Shown here: one piece after another, positions 8,850-18,030 of the stretch
Position numbering within the stretch: the first letter of the stretch is position 1
Layout: each line of letters begins with the position of its first letter
Source: Emticicia agri
GTDB lineage: Bacteria > Bacteroidota > Bacteroidia > Cytophagales > Spirosomataceae
Direction: 5' to 3'
Assembly: GCF_004168285.1 (NCBI RefSeq)
Contig: NZ_SEWF01000006.1
Span: 155,932 to 219,931 of the forward strand
DNA: 64,000 nt
The notes under the pieces: model-generated
Databases searched by the model: none
The model's input: the letters and a program-made list of their open reading frames with translations, nothing else
Told to the model about the DNA's origin: nothing
Translations under genes and position numbers: made by a program

Positions 8850-9617
8850 TTACTTCGGAGCCATCCTGATTGCGCCATCAAGACGGATTACTTCGCCATT
8901 CAGCATAGCATTTTCTACAATGCTTTGTGCCAGTTGTGCATATTCATCAGGACGACCTAACCGTGAAGGAAAAGGTACTTGTTGTCCTAAAGATAATTGC
9001 GCTTCTTCGGGTAATGAGGCCATCAATGGAGTTTTAAAAATACCCGGGGCAATGGTCATGACTCTGATGCCGTTTCTTGATAAATCACGAGCTATCGGCA
9101 AAGTCATAGCTACAATTCCACCTTTAGAGGCCGAATAGGCCGCCTGCCCGATTTGCCCATCATAAGCAGCAACCGAAGCAGTATTGATTATTACACCTCT
9201 TTCTCCATCTTCGTTAGGCGTATTGTTCGACATCTCGAAAGCTGCCAAACGAATCATATTGAAAGACCCCACCAGATTGATATTAATAATTTTCTGAAAA
9301 TGTGCTAATGAATGAGGCCCTTCTTTGCCAACGGTACGGGCAGGTGGGGCAATTCCGGCACAATTGACCAGTATATGAATAGCCTTGAAACGAGCAATAG
9401 CCTGGCTCATCACCTTTTGCGCATCTTTTTCCGACGATACATCACATTTTACAAATTTTGCCTTGCGGCCGAGTTCGCCTGCCAGTGCCTTGCCTTTCTC
9501 CTCATTCAGATCCACAATAATGGCGTTTGCTCCGGCTTTGACAAATCTTCTTACTACTGCCTCTCCTAAGCCTGATGCGCCTCCTGTAACTACGGCTGTT
9601 AGTCCTTTTAACTGCAT
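8850..9617 (-). CDS. SDR family, 3-hydroxyacyl-CoA dehydrogenase type 2 (HSD17B10-like)
   Basis: The 255-residue protein is a classical NAD-dependent short-chain dehydrogenase. It has TGGASGLG at 11-18, the acidic end of strand 2 (VDLNEE, favouring NAD), NCAGIA at 85-90, Ser148 in NTAS and YSASK (Y161, K165). The insertion [25 protein letters not shown] and the tail IRMAPK are typical of the mammalian HSD10 / 3-hydroxy-2-methylbutyryl-CoA dehydrogenase branch, which acts in isoleucine and fatty-acid breakdown. That substrate assignment rests on family resemblance. No other beta-oxidation gene is adjacent. Confidence 0.88.
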   Translation of the reverse strand: MQLKGLTAVVTGGASGLGEAVVRRFVKAGANAIIVDLNEEKGKALAGELGRKAKFVKCDVSSEKDAQKVMSQAIARFKAIHILVNCAGIAPPARTVGKEGPHSLAHFQKIININLVGSFNMIRLAAFEMSNNTPNEDGERGVIINTASVAAYDGQIGQAAYSASKGGIVAMTLPIARDLSRNGIRVMTIAPGIFKTPLMASLPEEAQLSLGQQVPFPSRLGRPDEYAQLAQSIVENAMLNGEVIRLDGAIRMAPK

Positions 9618-9711
9618 AGAATAATTTAGTGATTTAGTGATTGAGCGATTTAATGATTAAAATATCACTCAATGTATTCTTAGCTTATTTAGATAAAAAC
9701 GAAAATTATTA

Positions 9712-9741
9712 TTGGTAGCTCTGCATAGAGAGCTAAATTTG
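9712..9741 (+). promoter_or_regulatory. Bacteroidota promoter of hemF (TTG-N19-TAAATTTG)
   Basis: TTG at 9712-9714, a 19-bp spacer and TAAATTTG at 9734-9741 match the phylum consensus in both elements and spacing. The hemF ATG is 24 bp after the -7 box, so the leader would be short. Confidence 0.75.
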
Positions 9742-9764
9742 CCACAAAATTTGAAAAGAATCTT

Positions 9765-10661
9765 ATGTTATCCAAAGAAAATATTGCAGAATACTTCCAG
9801 ACTCTGCAAAAGACTATTTGCCAGGCTATAGAAAATACAGATGGTAAAGGGAAATTTCGTGAAGACCTCTGGCAACATCATAGCGGTGGGGGCGGACGTA
9901 CACGTGTGCTAACCGACGGAAATATAATTGCCAAAGGCGGTGTAAATTTCTCGGCTGTTTCAGGAGAGGCATCAGAAGCTTTGCAAAAGCAATTGAACCT
10001 GACCGAAAAAGCAGATTATTTTGCTACAGGTGTTTCTATTGTACAACATCCTGTGAACCCTATGGTGCCAATCATTCACATGAATGTACGATATTTTGAA
10101 TTATCGAATGGTATTTGCTGGTTTGGTGGGGGCATAGACTTAACTCCGCATTATGTGGTAGAAGAAGATGCCCGCTGGTTTCATCAACAATTAAAAGCGG
10201 CTTGCGATAAACATTCAGCAGAGTATTATCCGAAATATAAAGAGTGGGCAGATAATTACTTTTTTATTCCGCATAGAAACGAAACCCGTGGGGTAGGAGG
10301 CATATTCTTCGATTATCTAAAACCGAAAGACGAAACTCCCAAAGAAGATTTATTTGCTTTTGTACAATCGGTAGGAGAGAGCTTTGCACCTGTTTATACC
10401 CACCTGATGGTAAAGAACAACCAATTACCTTACGGAGCGCATGAAATCAACTGGCAGATGCTCCGTCGTGGGCGTTATGTAGAATTTAACCTCGTGTGGG
10501 ACAGAGGTACAAAGTTTGGCCTGGAAACCAACGGACGTACAGAATCTATTTTAATGAGCTTGCCTCCGGTGGCTAATTGGGTATATGATTTTCAACCTGA
10601 AGCAGGAAGTGAAGAGGAAAAGACTTTAAGTTTATTGAAGAAAGGAGTTGATTGGGTATAA
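9765..10661 (+). CDS. hemF: Oxygen-dependent coproporphyrinogen III oxidase
   Basis: The 298-residue protein performs the O2-dependent oxidative decarboxylation of coproporphyrinogen III to protoporphyrinogen IX in haem synthesis. The sequence is full length and shows the family blocks WQHHSGGGGRTRVL, HPVNPMVPIIHMNVRYFE, WFGGGIDLTPHYV, GGIFFDYLKP and GRYVEFNLVWDRGTKFGL. Its own promoter lies immediately upstream. hemL, an early gene of the same pathway, is about 24 kb away in this window. A ClC transporter gene starts 39 bp downstream and may be cotranscribed. Confidence 0.95.
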   Translation: MLSKENIAEYFQTLQKTICQAIENTDGKGKFREDLWQHHSGGGGRTRVLTDGNIIAKGGVNFSAVSGEASEALQKQLNLTEKADYFATGVSIVQHPVNPMVPIIHMNVRYFELSNGICWFGGGIDLTPHYVVEEDARWFHQQLKAACDKHSAEYYPKYKEWADNYFFIPHRNETRGVGGIFFDYLKPKDETPKEDLFAFVQSVGESFAPVYTHLMVKNNQLPYGAHEINWQMLRRGRYVEFNLVWDRGTKFGLETNGRTESILMSLPPVANWVYDFQPEAGSEEEKTLSLLKKGVDWV

Positions 10662-10699
10662 GACAACCGTGTCAGGGTGACATAAACAATTTTTTAGGC

Positions 10700-12091
10700 A
10701 TGAAGTATAAGTTTATCAGGAAAAATCTGAATACCATTAAACGCGTAAAGCGTATAGCAGAGCCTATAAAAGAGTACTTGAAAAATAGATTTGACTCTAT
10801 TTCTAATGCCAAATTGAAACAAAATCTGCTTAATGCCATACCCTTTTGGATAGGAGCTTTAATTACAGGTGTTGTGGCAGTTATTTATGCCAAACTATTT
10901 CTGATAGCTGAAGAAGGTACGCTATATCTATTACATCTGAATAAATGGTTGTTTTTTGCTGTAACTCCTCTATGTTTTATTGTGTCTTGGTGGTTAGTTA
11001 ACAAATATGCGCCTTATTCAAGGGGGAGTGGTATCCCTCAGGTAAGTGCCGCTATCGAATTGGCAAATCCGAAAAAATATTATCTGGTAAGTAAACTATT
11101 AAGTATCAGGGTATTATTGATTAAAATAATATCAAGCCTGATAATGGTTTTTGGTGGCGGAGTGGTCGGTAGGGAAGGCCCTACGATACAAATAGCTGGC
11201 TCAATCTTTAAAAAGATTAATGATTGGTTACCTGAATGGTACCCGAAAATATCTAAAAAAAACATGCTGATTACAGGGGCTGCATCAGGGCTGGCGGCAG
11301 CTTTTAATACGCCTTTAGGCGGAATTGTATTTGCTATTGAAGAATTAACCAAAACGCACTTCAGCTTTTTTAAATCGGCTTTATTGACAGGAGTAATTAT
11401 AGCCGGTCTCACCGCACTGAATATTTTAGGCCCATATTTGTATTTAGGGTATCCGAAAGTCAATCATCTTTCCTGGTGGATTATCTTTCCGGTTATTATC
11501 TGTAGTGGTCTTTCAGGGTATCTGGGTTGTACTATGACCCGCATTATTCTGTTTGTATTAAAGAAAAAAAGTGTTCTGAACACCAACGTCAAAAAAATGG
11601 GCTACTGTGTAGTAGCAGGTTTAATTATTGCCACACTCGGCGTTTTGATAAATGAAGAGACTTTTGGTACAGGCAAGGAATTGATGCAAACCACGCTGCT
11701 TACCGATAATAAATATGTAGAGTGGTATGTGCCACTTTTAAGATTCTTTGGCCCGATTATCTCTTTTACAAATGGTGGTGCAGGTGGAGTTTTTGCTCCT
11801 GCTTTAAGTGCCGGAGCGAGTATCGGCTCTGCTGTAGCTGAGTGGTTCAGCCTGATAGATTCAAATGCAAATCTGATTATTTTGTGTGGTATGGTGAGCT
11901 TTCTTACGGGTGTTACCCGCAGCCCTTTTACTTCTGCTATTCTAGTCTTAGAAATGACTACAGCCGAAAGCATTATATTTTATCTGATGATGGCCGGATT
12001 GACAGCCAATCTTGTTTCTTCACTGGTAAGTAAACATTCTTTTTACGACCAGATGAAAGACCAGTATCTGAAAGAACTGGAAAGTGAATAA
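10700..12091 (+). CDS. ClC family chloride channel / H+-Cl- exchanger
   Basis: The 463-residue polytopic membrane protein has the ClC anion-pathway motifs GSGIPQ (109-114), GREGPT with the gating glutamate E159 (157-162), and GGAGGVFAPALSAG near residue 350. The FAIEEL segment at about 211-216 holds a glutamate where H+-coupled exchangers carry the inner proton glutamate, so exchange rather than pure channel activity is likely. No C-terminal CBS domains are present. The frame extends 16 codons upstream into hemF, but Met at 10700 begins a normal basic N-terminus. Probably cotranscribed with hemF. Confidence 0.9.
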   Translation: MKYKFIRKNLNTIKRVKRIAEPIKEYLKNRFDSISNAKLKQNLLNAIPFWIGALITGVVAVIYAKLFLIAEEGTLYLLHLNKWLFFAVTPLCFIVSWWLVNKYAPYSRGSGIPQVSAAIELANPKKYYLVSKLLSIRVLLIKIISSLIMVFGGGVVGREGPTIQIAGSIFKKINDWLPEWYPKISKKNMLITGAASGLAAAFNTPLGGIVFAIEELTKTHFSFFKSALLTGVIIAGLTALNILGPYLYLGYPKVNHLSWWIIFPVIICSGLSGYLGCTMTRIILFVLKKKSVLNTNVKKMGYCVVAGLIIATLGVLINEETFGTGKELMQTTLLTDNKYVEWYVPLLRFFGPIISFTNGGAGGVFAPALSAGASIGSAVAEWFSLIDSNANLIILCGMVSFLTGVTRSPFTSAILVLEMTTAESIIFYLMMAGLTANLVSSLVSKHSFYDQMKDQYLKELESE

Positions 12092-12178
12092 CCCTCTGGG
12101 CCCAATGATATGTCTATGCTCGTCAGTAAACGTGCATGGCACGGTTACTTTAGCCAGACATCAATAAATATCATAAGG

Positions 12179-12562
12179 ATGAAAATTGAATTAAACAGAA
12201 AATATTTATCTAGTTTGAAAGCAGATACTGACTTACATTCAGGTGGTTTGTTTTTTTGTATTATCTATCAGAACTGCTTAGAGTTTTTTGAAAATGGTAA
12301 GGTAGAATACACAAAAAAGTTAGTTGATGCTTTTAAACCGATGGACGATATTGATATAAAACATTTAGAAAACTATAAAATTATTGGTGAGTATTCATAT
12401 AATCAAAGAGGATATTTAAAATGTGAATTTGAAGATATATTTTTATCACTTACGGGACTGCCAACAGAAAAAGACCCAACTATTATACCATTTCATGTTT
12501 ATAACGAGAGATTTTCACGCTCGTCGGGTGATGTATATCACTTAGAAAGTTCAAATCTATAA
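12179..12562 (+). CDS. Small hypothetical protein
   Basis: I do not recognise this 127-residue protein. It is mixed alpha/beta with no signal peptide or membrane segment and starts MKIELNRKYLSSLKAD. An ATG at 12110 in the same frame would add 23 residues, but that part looks non-coding. The gene is flanked by relatives of a dispersed repeat (inverted TGKCACGGTTA at about 12144-12154 and 12689-12699). Its codon use is more AT-rich than its neighbours. It may be an orphan or an acquired gene. Confidence 0.55.
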   Translation: MKIELNRKYLSSLKADTDLHSGGLFFCIIYQNCLEFFENGKVEYTKKLVDAFKPMDDIDIKHLENYKIIGEYSYNQRGYLKCEFEDIFLSLTGLPTEKDPTIIPFHVYNERFSRSSGDVYHLESSNL

Positions 12563-12644
12563 ACTCCACCTTTTAAATATTTTCTCCTTATTTCATGACT
12601 CAGTATTTAAACTTATTCAAAAAATGATAGTTTGTCTGGGCGTC

Positions 12645-12706
12645 TAAGCCTGCCATCGTGCGACGACCGCGGTCGTTCTCGGATGAGTATAACCGTGACA
12701 CACTGG
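12645..12706. repeat. Dispersed palindromic repeat, family B, copy 1
   Basis: TAAGCCTGCCATCGTGCGAC followed by GACCGC at 12645-12670 matches 59567-59592 with two differences, and both copies end about 36-38 bp later in GTGACAC. Inside is the perfect palindrome ACGACCGCGGTCGT. No coding capacity. It lies just past the stop of the DUF885 gene. Confidence 0.7.
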
Positions 12707-12708
12707 GT

Positions 12709-14457
12709 TTATTCCTTCGGCTTCTTATTCAGTTCCTCCTCAATGTACTTGTCAACCATTTTCTCTAAAATAGACATGGTAACTGTTCCTTGCGATAATA
12801 CTAAATCATGAAATGCCCTTACATCAAATTTATCTTTTAAGAGTGTTTCGGCTTTTTTGCGTTGGGTTTTAATCGTTATTTCTCCGATTTTATACGCTAA
12901 AGCTTGTCCGGGCCAGGAGATATAGCGGTTAATTTCTGTATTCACTTCATGCAGTGAAAGGGCAGTATTATCTGCTAAAAAACTCACAGCCTGGTCTCTT
13001 GTCCAGTCTTTGTCGTGGATGCCCACATCAATCACTAACCTACAGGCACGCCACATTTCGTAGGTAAGGCGACCAAACAGGCTGTAAGGGTCTTTATAAA
13101 GTCCTAATTCATAGCCTAAAAATTCGCCATATAAGCCCCAGCCTTCGCCATAGGCATTTACATATAAATTTCTTCTGAACTCTGGCAGGTTATCTAATTC
13201 CTGTGTAAGAGCAATTTGTAAATGATGTCCCGGTACTGCTTCATGTAAGGTCAATGCTTCGAGTGTATAAAGCGTACGGCTTGGCAGGTTATACAGGTTT
13301 ACCCAATAGTTTCCGGCATTTTTTGATTTAATGTTGGCACCACTATACCGCCCTGCGGTATAAGTAGGTGCAAGATAGTCGGGTACCTGTACTACTCCAT
13401 AAGGTTGGCGAGGTAATTTCCCGAACAGAAGCGGGAGCTTACCATCAATTTTTTTGGCAATAAAAGAAGCCTCTTTCAATAATTGTTCGCCTGTGGTTGG
13501 GTAAAACTTCGGGTCGTTTCTGAGGTAATTGATAAAGTCTTTGATAGAGCCCTTAAACTTAACCTCATCAAGCACCTGTTGCATTTCTTTTTTGATGCGC
13601 TCCACTTCTTTCAGTCCAATAGTATATACTTCATCAGGAGTCATATTGGTAGTGGTATAATGCTTTACTTTTTCGGCATAGAATTTTTTGCCATTCGGGA
13701 AATGCGATGCCCCTAAAGTAGTCCGGGTTTTTGGATGGTATTCTTTCTCAAAGAAATCGCTGATTTTCTGATAGCTTGGAATCACGCTTTGCTCAATCTG
13801 CTTTTTACCTTCGGCCTGTAATTGTTTCCATTCTGTATCAGTAATAGCAGCCGGTTTTTGTATAAAAGGCTTCCAGAAAGCAGATTTCTCATAACTATCT
13901 ACAATCTGGCTATTATAAGTAGCTTCATAGCCTTTGAGGGCAACACTGGGTTGCGAAATACCTGAAGCCAGACCTTTCCGCATTAATACGAGATTCTCAT
14001 CTACAAACAGTGGGATGCCTTTCAATGAGTTAAGGTAACGTTCGAACTCTTTTTTGGTTGAATAATTGCCTGACCCCATACCCGGTAAGCCAGTATGAAA
14101 ACCTGCATCAGCCAGAATGGGGTTCAGATACTCTTTGTATTCGTAAGAGATAATTTCATCATTCAAACTATATTTCAAGAGGGCTACATTAATCTGGTCG
14201 TCAAAGGTCAGACTGTTTACATCAAGACTATTCAGTTTATCGTATTCTTTTTTATGGAACTGGTATCTGCGCAGAAAATCTTCTTCACGGTTTTTGCCAA
14301 ACGGATAAGGCGAGTTAGCAGGGTCGGAATCAGATTCCTGTTTATTAAATGCCTTCATTTCTTCAAGCACAGTTTTGATAACCGTATTTTGTACAGCCTG
14401 CGAGAAAGCCGATGAAGCATAAAGGCATAGCCAGCTCAGGAAAAAATATTTTTTCAT
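12709..14457 (-). CDS. DUF885 domain protein (predicted exported peptidase-like)
   Basis: The 582-residue protein begins with a signal peptide (MKKYFFLSWLCLYASSAFSQ). The remainder is one DUF885 domain, a large alpha-helical domain common in Bacteroidota and Actinobacteria. Its hallmark HEAVPGHHLQ is present with the first His at residue 405, followed later by EGWGLYGEFLG at about 440-450. HExxxGHH plus a downstream Glu is compatible with a zinc site, and the family is often called a putative metallopeptidase, but I know of no firm activity. It stands alone. Confidence 0.88.
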   Translation of the reverse strand: MKKYFFLSWLCLYASSAFSQAVQNTVIKTVLEEMKAFNKQESDSDPANSPYPFGKNREEDFLRRYQFHKKEYDKLNSLDVNSLTFDDQINVALLKYSLNDEIISYEYKEYLNPILADAGFHTGLPGMGSGNYSTKKEFERYLNSLKGIPLFVDENLVLMRKGLASGISQPSVALKGYEATYNSQIVDSYEKSAFWKPFIQKPAAITDTEWKQLQAEGKKQIEQSVIPSYQKISDFFEKEYHPKTRTTLGASHFPNGKKFYAEKVKHYTTTNMTPDEVYTIGLKEVERIKKEMQQVLDEVKFKGSIKDFINYLRNDPKFYPTTGEQLLKEASFIAKKIDGKLPLLFGKLPRQPYGVVQVPDYLAPTYTAGRYSGANIKSKNAGNYWVNLYNLPSRTLYTLEALTLHEAVPGHHLQIALTQELDNLPEFRRNLYVNAYGEGWGLYGEFLGYELGLYKDPYSLFGRLTYEMWRACRLVIDVGIHDKDWTRDQAVSFLADNTALSLHEVNTEINRYISWPGQALAYKIGEITIKTQRKKAETLLKDKFDVRAFHDLVLSQGTVTMSILEKMVDKYIEEELNKKPKE

Positions 14458-14623
14458 GGAGTAGTTTGTTGGGGTAGTTTTCAGAATCCGAAGATAAGGA
14501 AAAATTGAGAGAAGGTAGAATTTGTTGGAATATTTTGGCTCAAAAGTTATTTCCGTAAAATAACAATATCACCGCAAAATAAGGAAAACCTCAAAGTACA
14601 AATAGAGGAATGGATAGAAGATT

Positions 14624-14631
14624 TTACATTT
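14624..14631 (+). promoter_or_regulatory. -7 element (TACATTTG) for the PKD lipoprotein gene
   Basis: TACATTTG matches TAnnTTTG fully and lies 29 bp before ATG 14660. It favours that start over an ATG-like codon at 14630, which overlaps the element. Confidence 0.6.
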
Positions 14632-14659
14632 GTTTTCTGTCAGAAATTTCGTTGTGACC

Positions 14660-15673
14660 ATGAAAAAACTATTTTTATTCCTTAGCATATTCTTCATTCT
14701 CTGGAGTTGCCATAACAAAAAACAGGAGGTATCGCCTTTACCCGATGCTACATTCACCGTAAGCGTAAATAATAATAACGTTGCTACCTTTAGTTTTACT
14801 GCTAATAAGAATGATATCTATACTTTTGATTTTGGCGATGGAGAAAGGCTAACAGGTATTTTAGACTATATAGGCGCTAATGAATTAATGGAACATAAGC
14901 ATATATACCGAAAAAATGGAAATTTTACTATCAAATTGACGCTCTATAATAAGTATGGTTCTGACCAGAAACAAAAAATTGTTGATGCAAGGAATGCAAG
15001 CGTAGCAGATTTCAGCTATGAGGTATTAGCAAACGGAAAGTTAAAGTTGAAAAATTTATCTCAAAATCCGAGATATGGTCACAAATGGTTAATTGGAGAT
15101 ACTTCTTATAACGGGAGTTACTGGTTTTACACCTCTACAGAGCAAGACCCTATTGTTAATATTGATTTGAATGGAAAATATCAGATAAGACTTGAGGTGC
15201 CGGGGGAATATTCTGCCAGTATGAAAGAGGATACAGTATATATAAAAAATGCCAAACGTCAAATGACATTTTCAGGACTTTATAAGGGGAAAACCGCAGA
15301 ATTATCGATAGACGGAACGCTTTTTCATTATAAGGGGATTACTACCGGAGGAATAATGTCTCCATATGGTTTGTCTCAGCAATTGTGGGAAAGTACCAGT
15401 TCACACATAGTATATTCTAAATTTTATAATTTTCCTAATGATAACTTGTTGCAACCTCTTTCGAAAGAGGGGCAATATTAATTTATTAGACAAAATCTGT
15501 CGAAAGAAAAAGACCCTGACATTATTGAAGTGAAGGAAGAATATTTGAATCGTGATTTTTATAACAATACGCAACTTTTTTTTCCGATAGCTTTTTGGGT
15601 TAAGTATAAAATCAAAAACGAACAATTGGATGGAGAATTAAAAGTCAGGATAATGGTTTATGGTGTAAGATAG
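14660..15673 (+). pseudogene. PKD-domain lipoprotein gene interrupted by an in-frame TAA
   Basis: The start gives MKKLFLFLSIFFILWSCHNKK, a lipoprotein signal with Cys at 17. A PKD-like domain follows at about residues 30-110 (TVSVNNNNVATFSFTANKND, IYTFDFGDGERLTG, KHIYRKNGNFTIKLTLYNKYG). Reading stops at TAA 15479-15481 after SKEGQY. The same frame then continues open for 63 codons (FIRQNLSKEKDPDIIEVKEE and onwards, with NRDFYNNTQLFFPIAFW later) to TAG at 15671-15673, which looks like real protein. The intact gene would encode about 337 residues. A nonsense mutation is the simplest reading. The truncated 273-residue product could still be made. Confidence 0.7.
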
Positions 15674-15700
15674 TTTGTCTGGAGATAAAGCATGGTGTTT

Positions 15701-16537
15701 TCAATCCCTTTTCCTAAAAGCGGTGGGTGTGCTGCCTGTAAATTTCTTAAACTGTTTGCAGAAGTGGCTTTCATCGGTATAGCCAAATTCATCGGCGATT
15801 TCTGAAATAGTTAACTGGCTGAAAAGCAAGCGTGCTTCAATCAACTTCATTTTATGTTTGGTAATATACTGTTTAAGCGATTCTCCGGTATGTTTTTTAA
15901 AAAAGATACTGATGTAATCGGGCGCATAATTAAATACATCGGCTAGATGTTCAATAGTCAGTTCTGACGGATTGTAGATATGTTGTTTAATATACAGCAG
16001 TATAGCCTCTACTGAATCTTTTAGTACAGGACTGGTGGGCGACTGGCCAAACAGATTGCGGGCCAGAATAATCATCATGCTTCGCATAATGCTGTTGCGG
16101 ATAGTTTCAAAATATTGAGATTGCTGATTTTCACTCTCTTCTTCTAACACCCATAATAGATGGTGTAGCTTCTTTCGCTCATTTTTATCATGTACTATCG
16201 TTCCACGGCTCTGAGAAGAGGTATATAACAAGGTTTTCATAATCTGTTGCCAGTTATGGTCTTTTTCCTCAATCTGATTGGTATAAATCGACTCATTGAA
16301 ACGAATAAAACAAAACTCAGTTATTTCATCAATCTCAAAATGATGGTAGTCTTCAGGCCCTAAAAGAAAAATATCTCCCTCTGCATATCTGAATTTATTG
16401 CCATTGATATTATGGGTACCATTGCCTTTAAGTATAAAAATAATCTCAAAATAGGTATGCTTATGTACCGAATGTACCCATTGGGTAGCCTCAAAATGAT
16501 AGATGCTAAAGGGTGTATGCAGAATATATCGTTTCAT
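15701..16537 (-). CDS. AraC family transcriptional regulator with cupin sensor domain
   Basis: The 278-residue protein has an N-terminal AraC-binding cupin at about 15-90 (HKHTYFEIIFILKGNGTHNI, the GDIFLLGPEDYHHFEI loop) and two helix-turn-helix motifs at about 180-278 (LTIEHLADVFNYAPDYISIF, LTISEIADEFGYTDESHFCK, FTGSTPTAFRK). This is the layout of sugar-responsive AraC activators. It is divergent from the DUF1080/Dabb pair 115 bp away, so control of those genes is a reasonable inference. Confidence 0.92.
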   Translation of the reverse strand: MKRYILHTPFSIYHFEATQWVHSVHKHTYFEIIFILKGNGTHNINGNKFRYAEGDIFLLGPEDYHHFEIDEITEFCFIRFNESIYTNQIEEKDHNWQQIMKTLLYTSSQSRGTIVHDKNERKKLHHLLWVLEEESENQQSQYFETIRNSIMRSMMIILARNLFGQSPTSPVLKDSVEAILLYIKQHIYNPSELTIEHLADVFNYAPDYISIFFKKHTGESLKQYITKHKMKLIEARLLFSQLTISEIADEFGYTDESHFCKQFKKFTGSTPTAFRKRD

Positions 16538-16606
16538 GCTTGATTATTACTAAAAAAGCACCAATATATATTGGATTTTTACAACAAACAAGAAGCCTCC
16601 GTAAAT

Positions 16607-16614
16607 TAGTTTTG
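16607..16614 (+). promoter_or_regulatory. -7 element (TAGTTTTG) for the DUF1080 gene
   Basis: TAGTTTTG matches TAnnTTTG and lies 38 bp before ATG 16653. The intergenic region upstream would also hold the AraC operator, but no direct repeat is obvious to me. Confidence 0.55.
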
Positions 16615-16652
16615 CAGTGTTAACCTGATTCTTTTATTAAATACACTTGCAT

Positions 16653-17525
16653 ATGAAACACCTGTATCTGCCATTTATGATAGTAATTTCTGTTATTTTG
16701 CTTCCTTCAATCTCTAAATCGGACGAGTGGACGCCTCTTTTAGATAAGAATTTAAGTCAATGGGAAAACTACTTGAGTTATGCACATAAGAATAATTATA
16801 ATGGAAAAATACCGACAGATTTAACAGGTAAGCCTATTGAGCCTGTTGGTTATAATAATGATAAAACAGGTGTATTTTCAGTTTTAAATGAGAAAGATGG
16901 CCCGGTTTTACGGGTAAGCGGCGAAATATACGGTTGCCTGTTTACCCGTCAGTCATACGAAAATTATCATCTGAAATTGCAGGTCAAATGGGGAAAACAG
17001 AAGTATGAACCAAGAATAGATAAATTGCGCGATTCAGGTATTCTCTATCATTCCATCGGAGAAGCAGGCGTAGAATATTTTCGCTCATGGATGCTTTCGC
17101 AGGAGTTTCAGATTATGGAGGGGCATATGGGTGATTTCTGGTGTCAGGCCAATTCAGCCATTGATATACGCTCTTTTCCGGCAGAAGGGATTATGAACAG
17201 GGTTGCAGACGAGAAACAGCCATTCGGTACATTCAAAAGTAAAGGAGACTATTATTGTATGCGCTCGGGAAACTACGAAAGCCCTGCGGGCGAATGGACG
17301 ACGCTTGAACTCATTTGTTTCAATGGGAAAAGCCTGCACATTGTGAATGGACACGTAGTAATGGTTCTGCAAAATTCACGCTATATCCAGCCTGATGGTA
17401 AAGAAATTCCTATGACCAGTGGTAAAATACAACTGCAAAGTGAAGCGGCTGAGGTATTTTACAGAGACATAAAAATTAAACCACTTACGGCCATGCCTAA
17501 AGCTTATGAAGGCCTTTTTCTCTAA
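16653..17525 (+). CDS. DUF1080 (3-keto-disaccharide hydrolase-type) exported protein
   Basis: The 290-residue product has a signal peptide (MKHLYLPFMIVISVILLPSI). The DUF1080 jelly-roll domain fills the rest: WTPLLDKNLSQWENYL at the start, YENYHLKLQVKWG, DSGILYHS, SQEFQIMEGHMGDFW, WTTLELICFNGKSLHIVNGH and the closing SGKIQLQSEAAEVFYRDIKI. The domain is related to laminin-G/GH16-like folds, and some members hydrolyse 3-keto-glycosides. Substrate is unknown here. A Tat-secreted Dabb protein gene follows 27 bp later, and an AraC regulator is divergent, so this is likely a small carbohydrate-linked regulon. ATG 16653 is chosen over TTG 16647. Confidence 0.88.
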   Translation: MKHLYLPFMIVISVILLPSISKSDEWTPLLDKNLSQWENYLSYAHKNNYNGKIPTDLTGKPIEPVGYNNDKTGVFSVLNEKDGPVLRVSGEIYGCLFTRQSYENYHLKLQVKWGKQKYEPRIDKLRDSGILYHSIGEAGVEYFRSWMLSQEFQIMEGHMGDFWCQANSAIDIRSFPAEGIMNRVADEKQPFGTFKSKGDYYCMRSGNYESPAGEWTTLELICFNGKSLHIVNGHVVMVLQNSRYIQPDGKEIPMTSGKIQLQSEAAEVFYRDIKIKPLTAMPKAYEGLFL

Positions 17526-17552
17526 ACAAATAAAGATTTAAATTAAAAGTCA

Positions 17553-17963
17553 ATGAAAAAAACGACACGTAGAAAATTTTTGCAGACAACTGCATTAGCT
17601 TCAGTAGCGGCCGCTCCGGTTTTTGCTTCTGATAATAATAAAGCCAAAGAACTCTTTGTGCATCATGTGTACTTCTATTTGAAGAATCCGGGTAATGAAG
17701 CGGATAGAGCTAAATTAATAGAAGGGTTAGAAGTACTATCGAAAGTTCCGGAAATCAGAATGGTGCATATTGGTACACCTGCCAGTACGAACCGAAGCGT
17801 CATAGAACGAGGCTATGCCGTTTCATGGTTATTATTTTTTGATAACCTCGAACAGGAAGAAATTTATCAGAAACACCCGATTCATCTGAAATTTATTGAA
17901 GATTACTCACATCTTTGGGAGAAAGTAATTGTATATGATTCAGTGGGAGCGAAGAGAGGTTAA
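17553..17963 (+). CDS. Dabb (stress-responsive A/B barrel) domain protein with Tat signal
   Basis: The 136-residue protein starts with a twin-arginine signal (TTRRKFLQTTALASVAAAPVFA), so it should be exported folded. The mature part is a single Dabb ferredoxin-like domain: LFVHHVYFYLKNPGNEADRA, EVLSKVPEIRMVHIGTPA, AVSWLLFFDNLEQEEIYQKH, HLWEKVIVYDS. Dabb domains usually dimerise, and exported versions next to DUF1080 proteins are common in Cytophagales. The function is not known. Second gene of the DUF1080 unit. Confidence 0.88.
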   Translation: MKKTTRRKFLQTTALASVAAAPVFASDNNKAKELFVHHVYFYLKNPGNEADRAKLIEGLEVLSKVPEIRMVHIGTPASTNRSVIERGYAVSWLLFFDNLEQEEIYQKHPIHLKFIEDYSHLWEKVIVYDSVGAKRG

Positions 17964-17968
17964 GCAAA

Positions 17969-18010
17969 AACGCTCTTGTGTAAATGGTATATTATTGGCA
18001 CAAGAGCGTT
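17969..18010. terminator. Terminator between Dabb gene and GltB-like gene
   Basis: A perfect 12-bp stem AACGCTCTTGTG / CACAAGAGCGTT with an 18-nt loop lies between two convergent stop codons. A-rich DNA precedes it on the left, so it can serve the minus-strand gene as well. Confidence 0.8.
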
Positions 18011-18030
18011 ACAAAAGACTATTCCCCTAC

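Noticed and set aside
12179..12562. Toxin-antitoxin or defence gene
   Set aside because: The small protein has no recognisable toxin or antitoxin fold and no partner gene, so a function should not be assigned.
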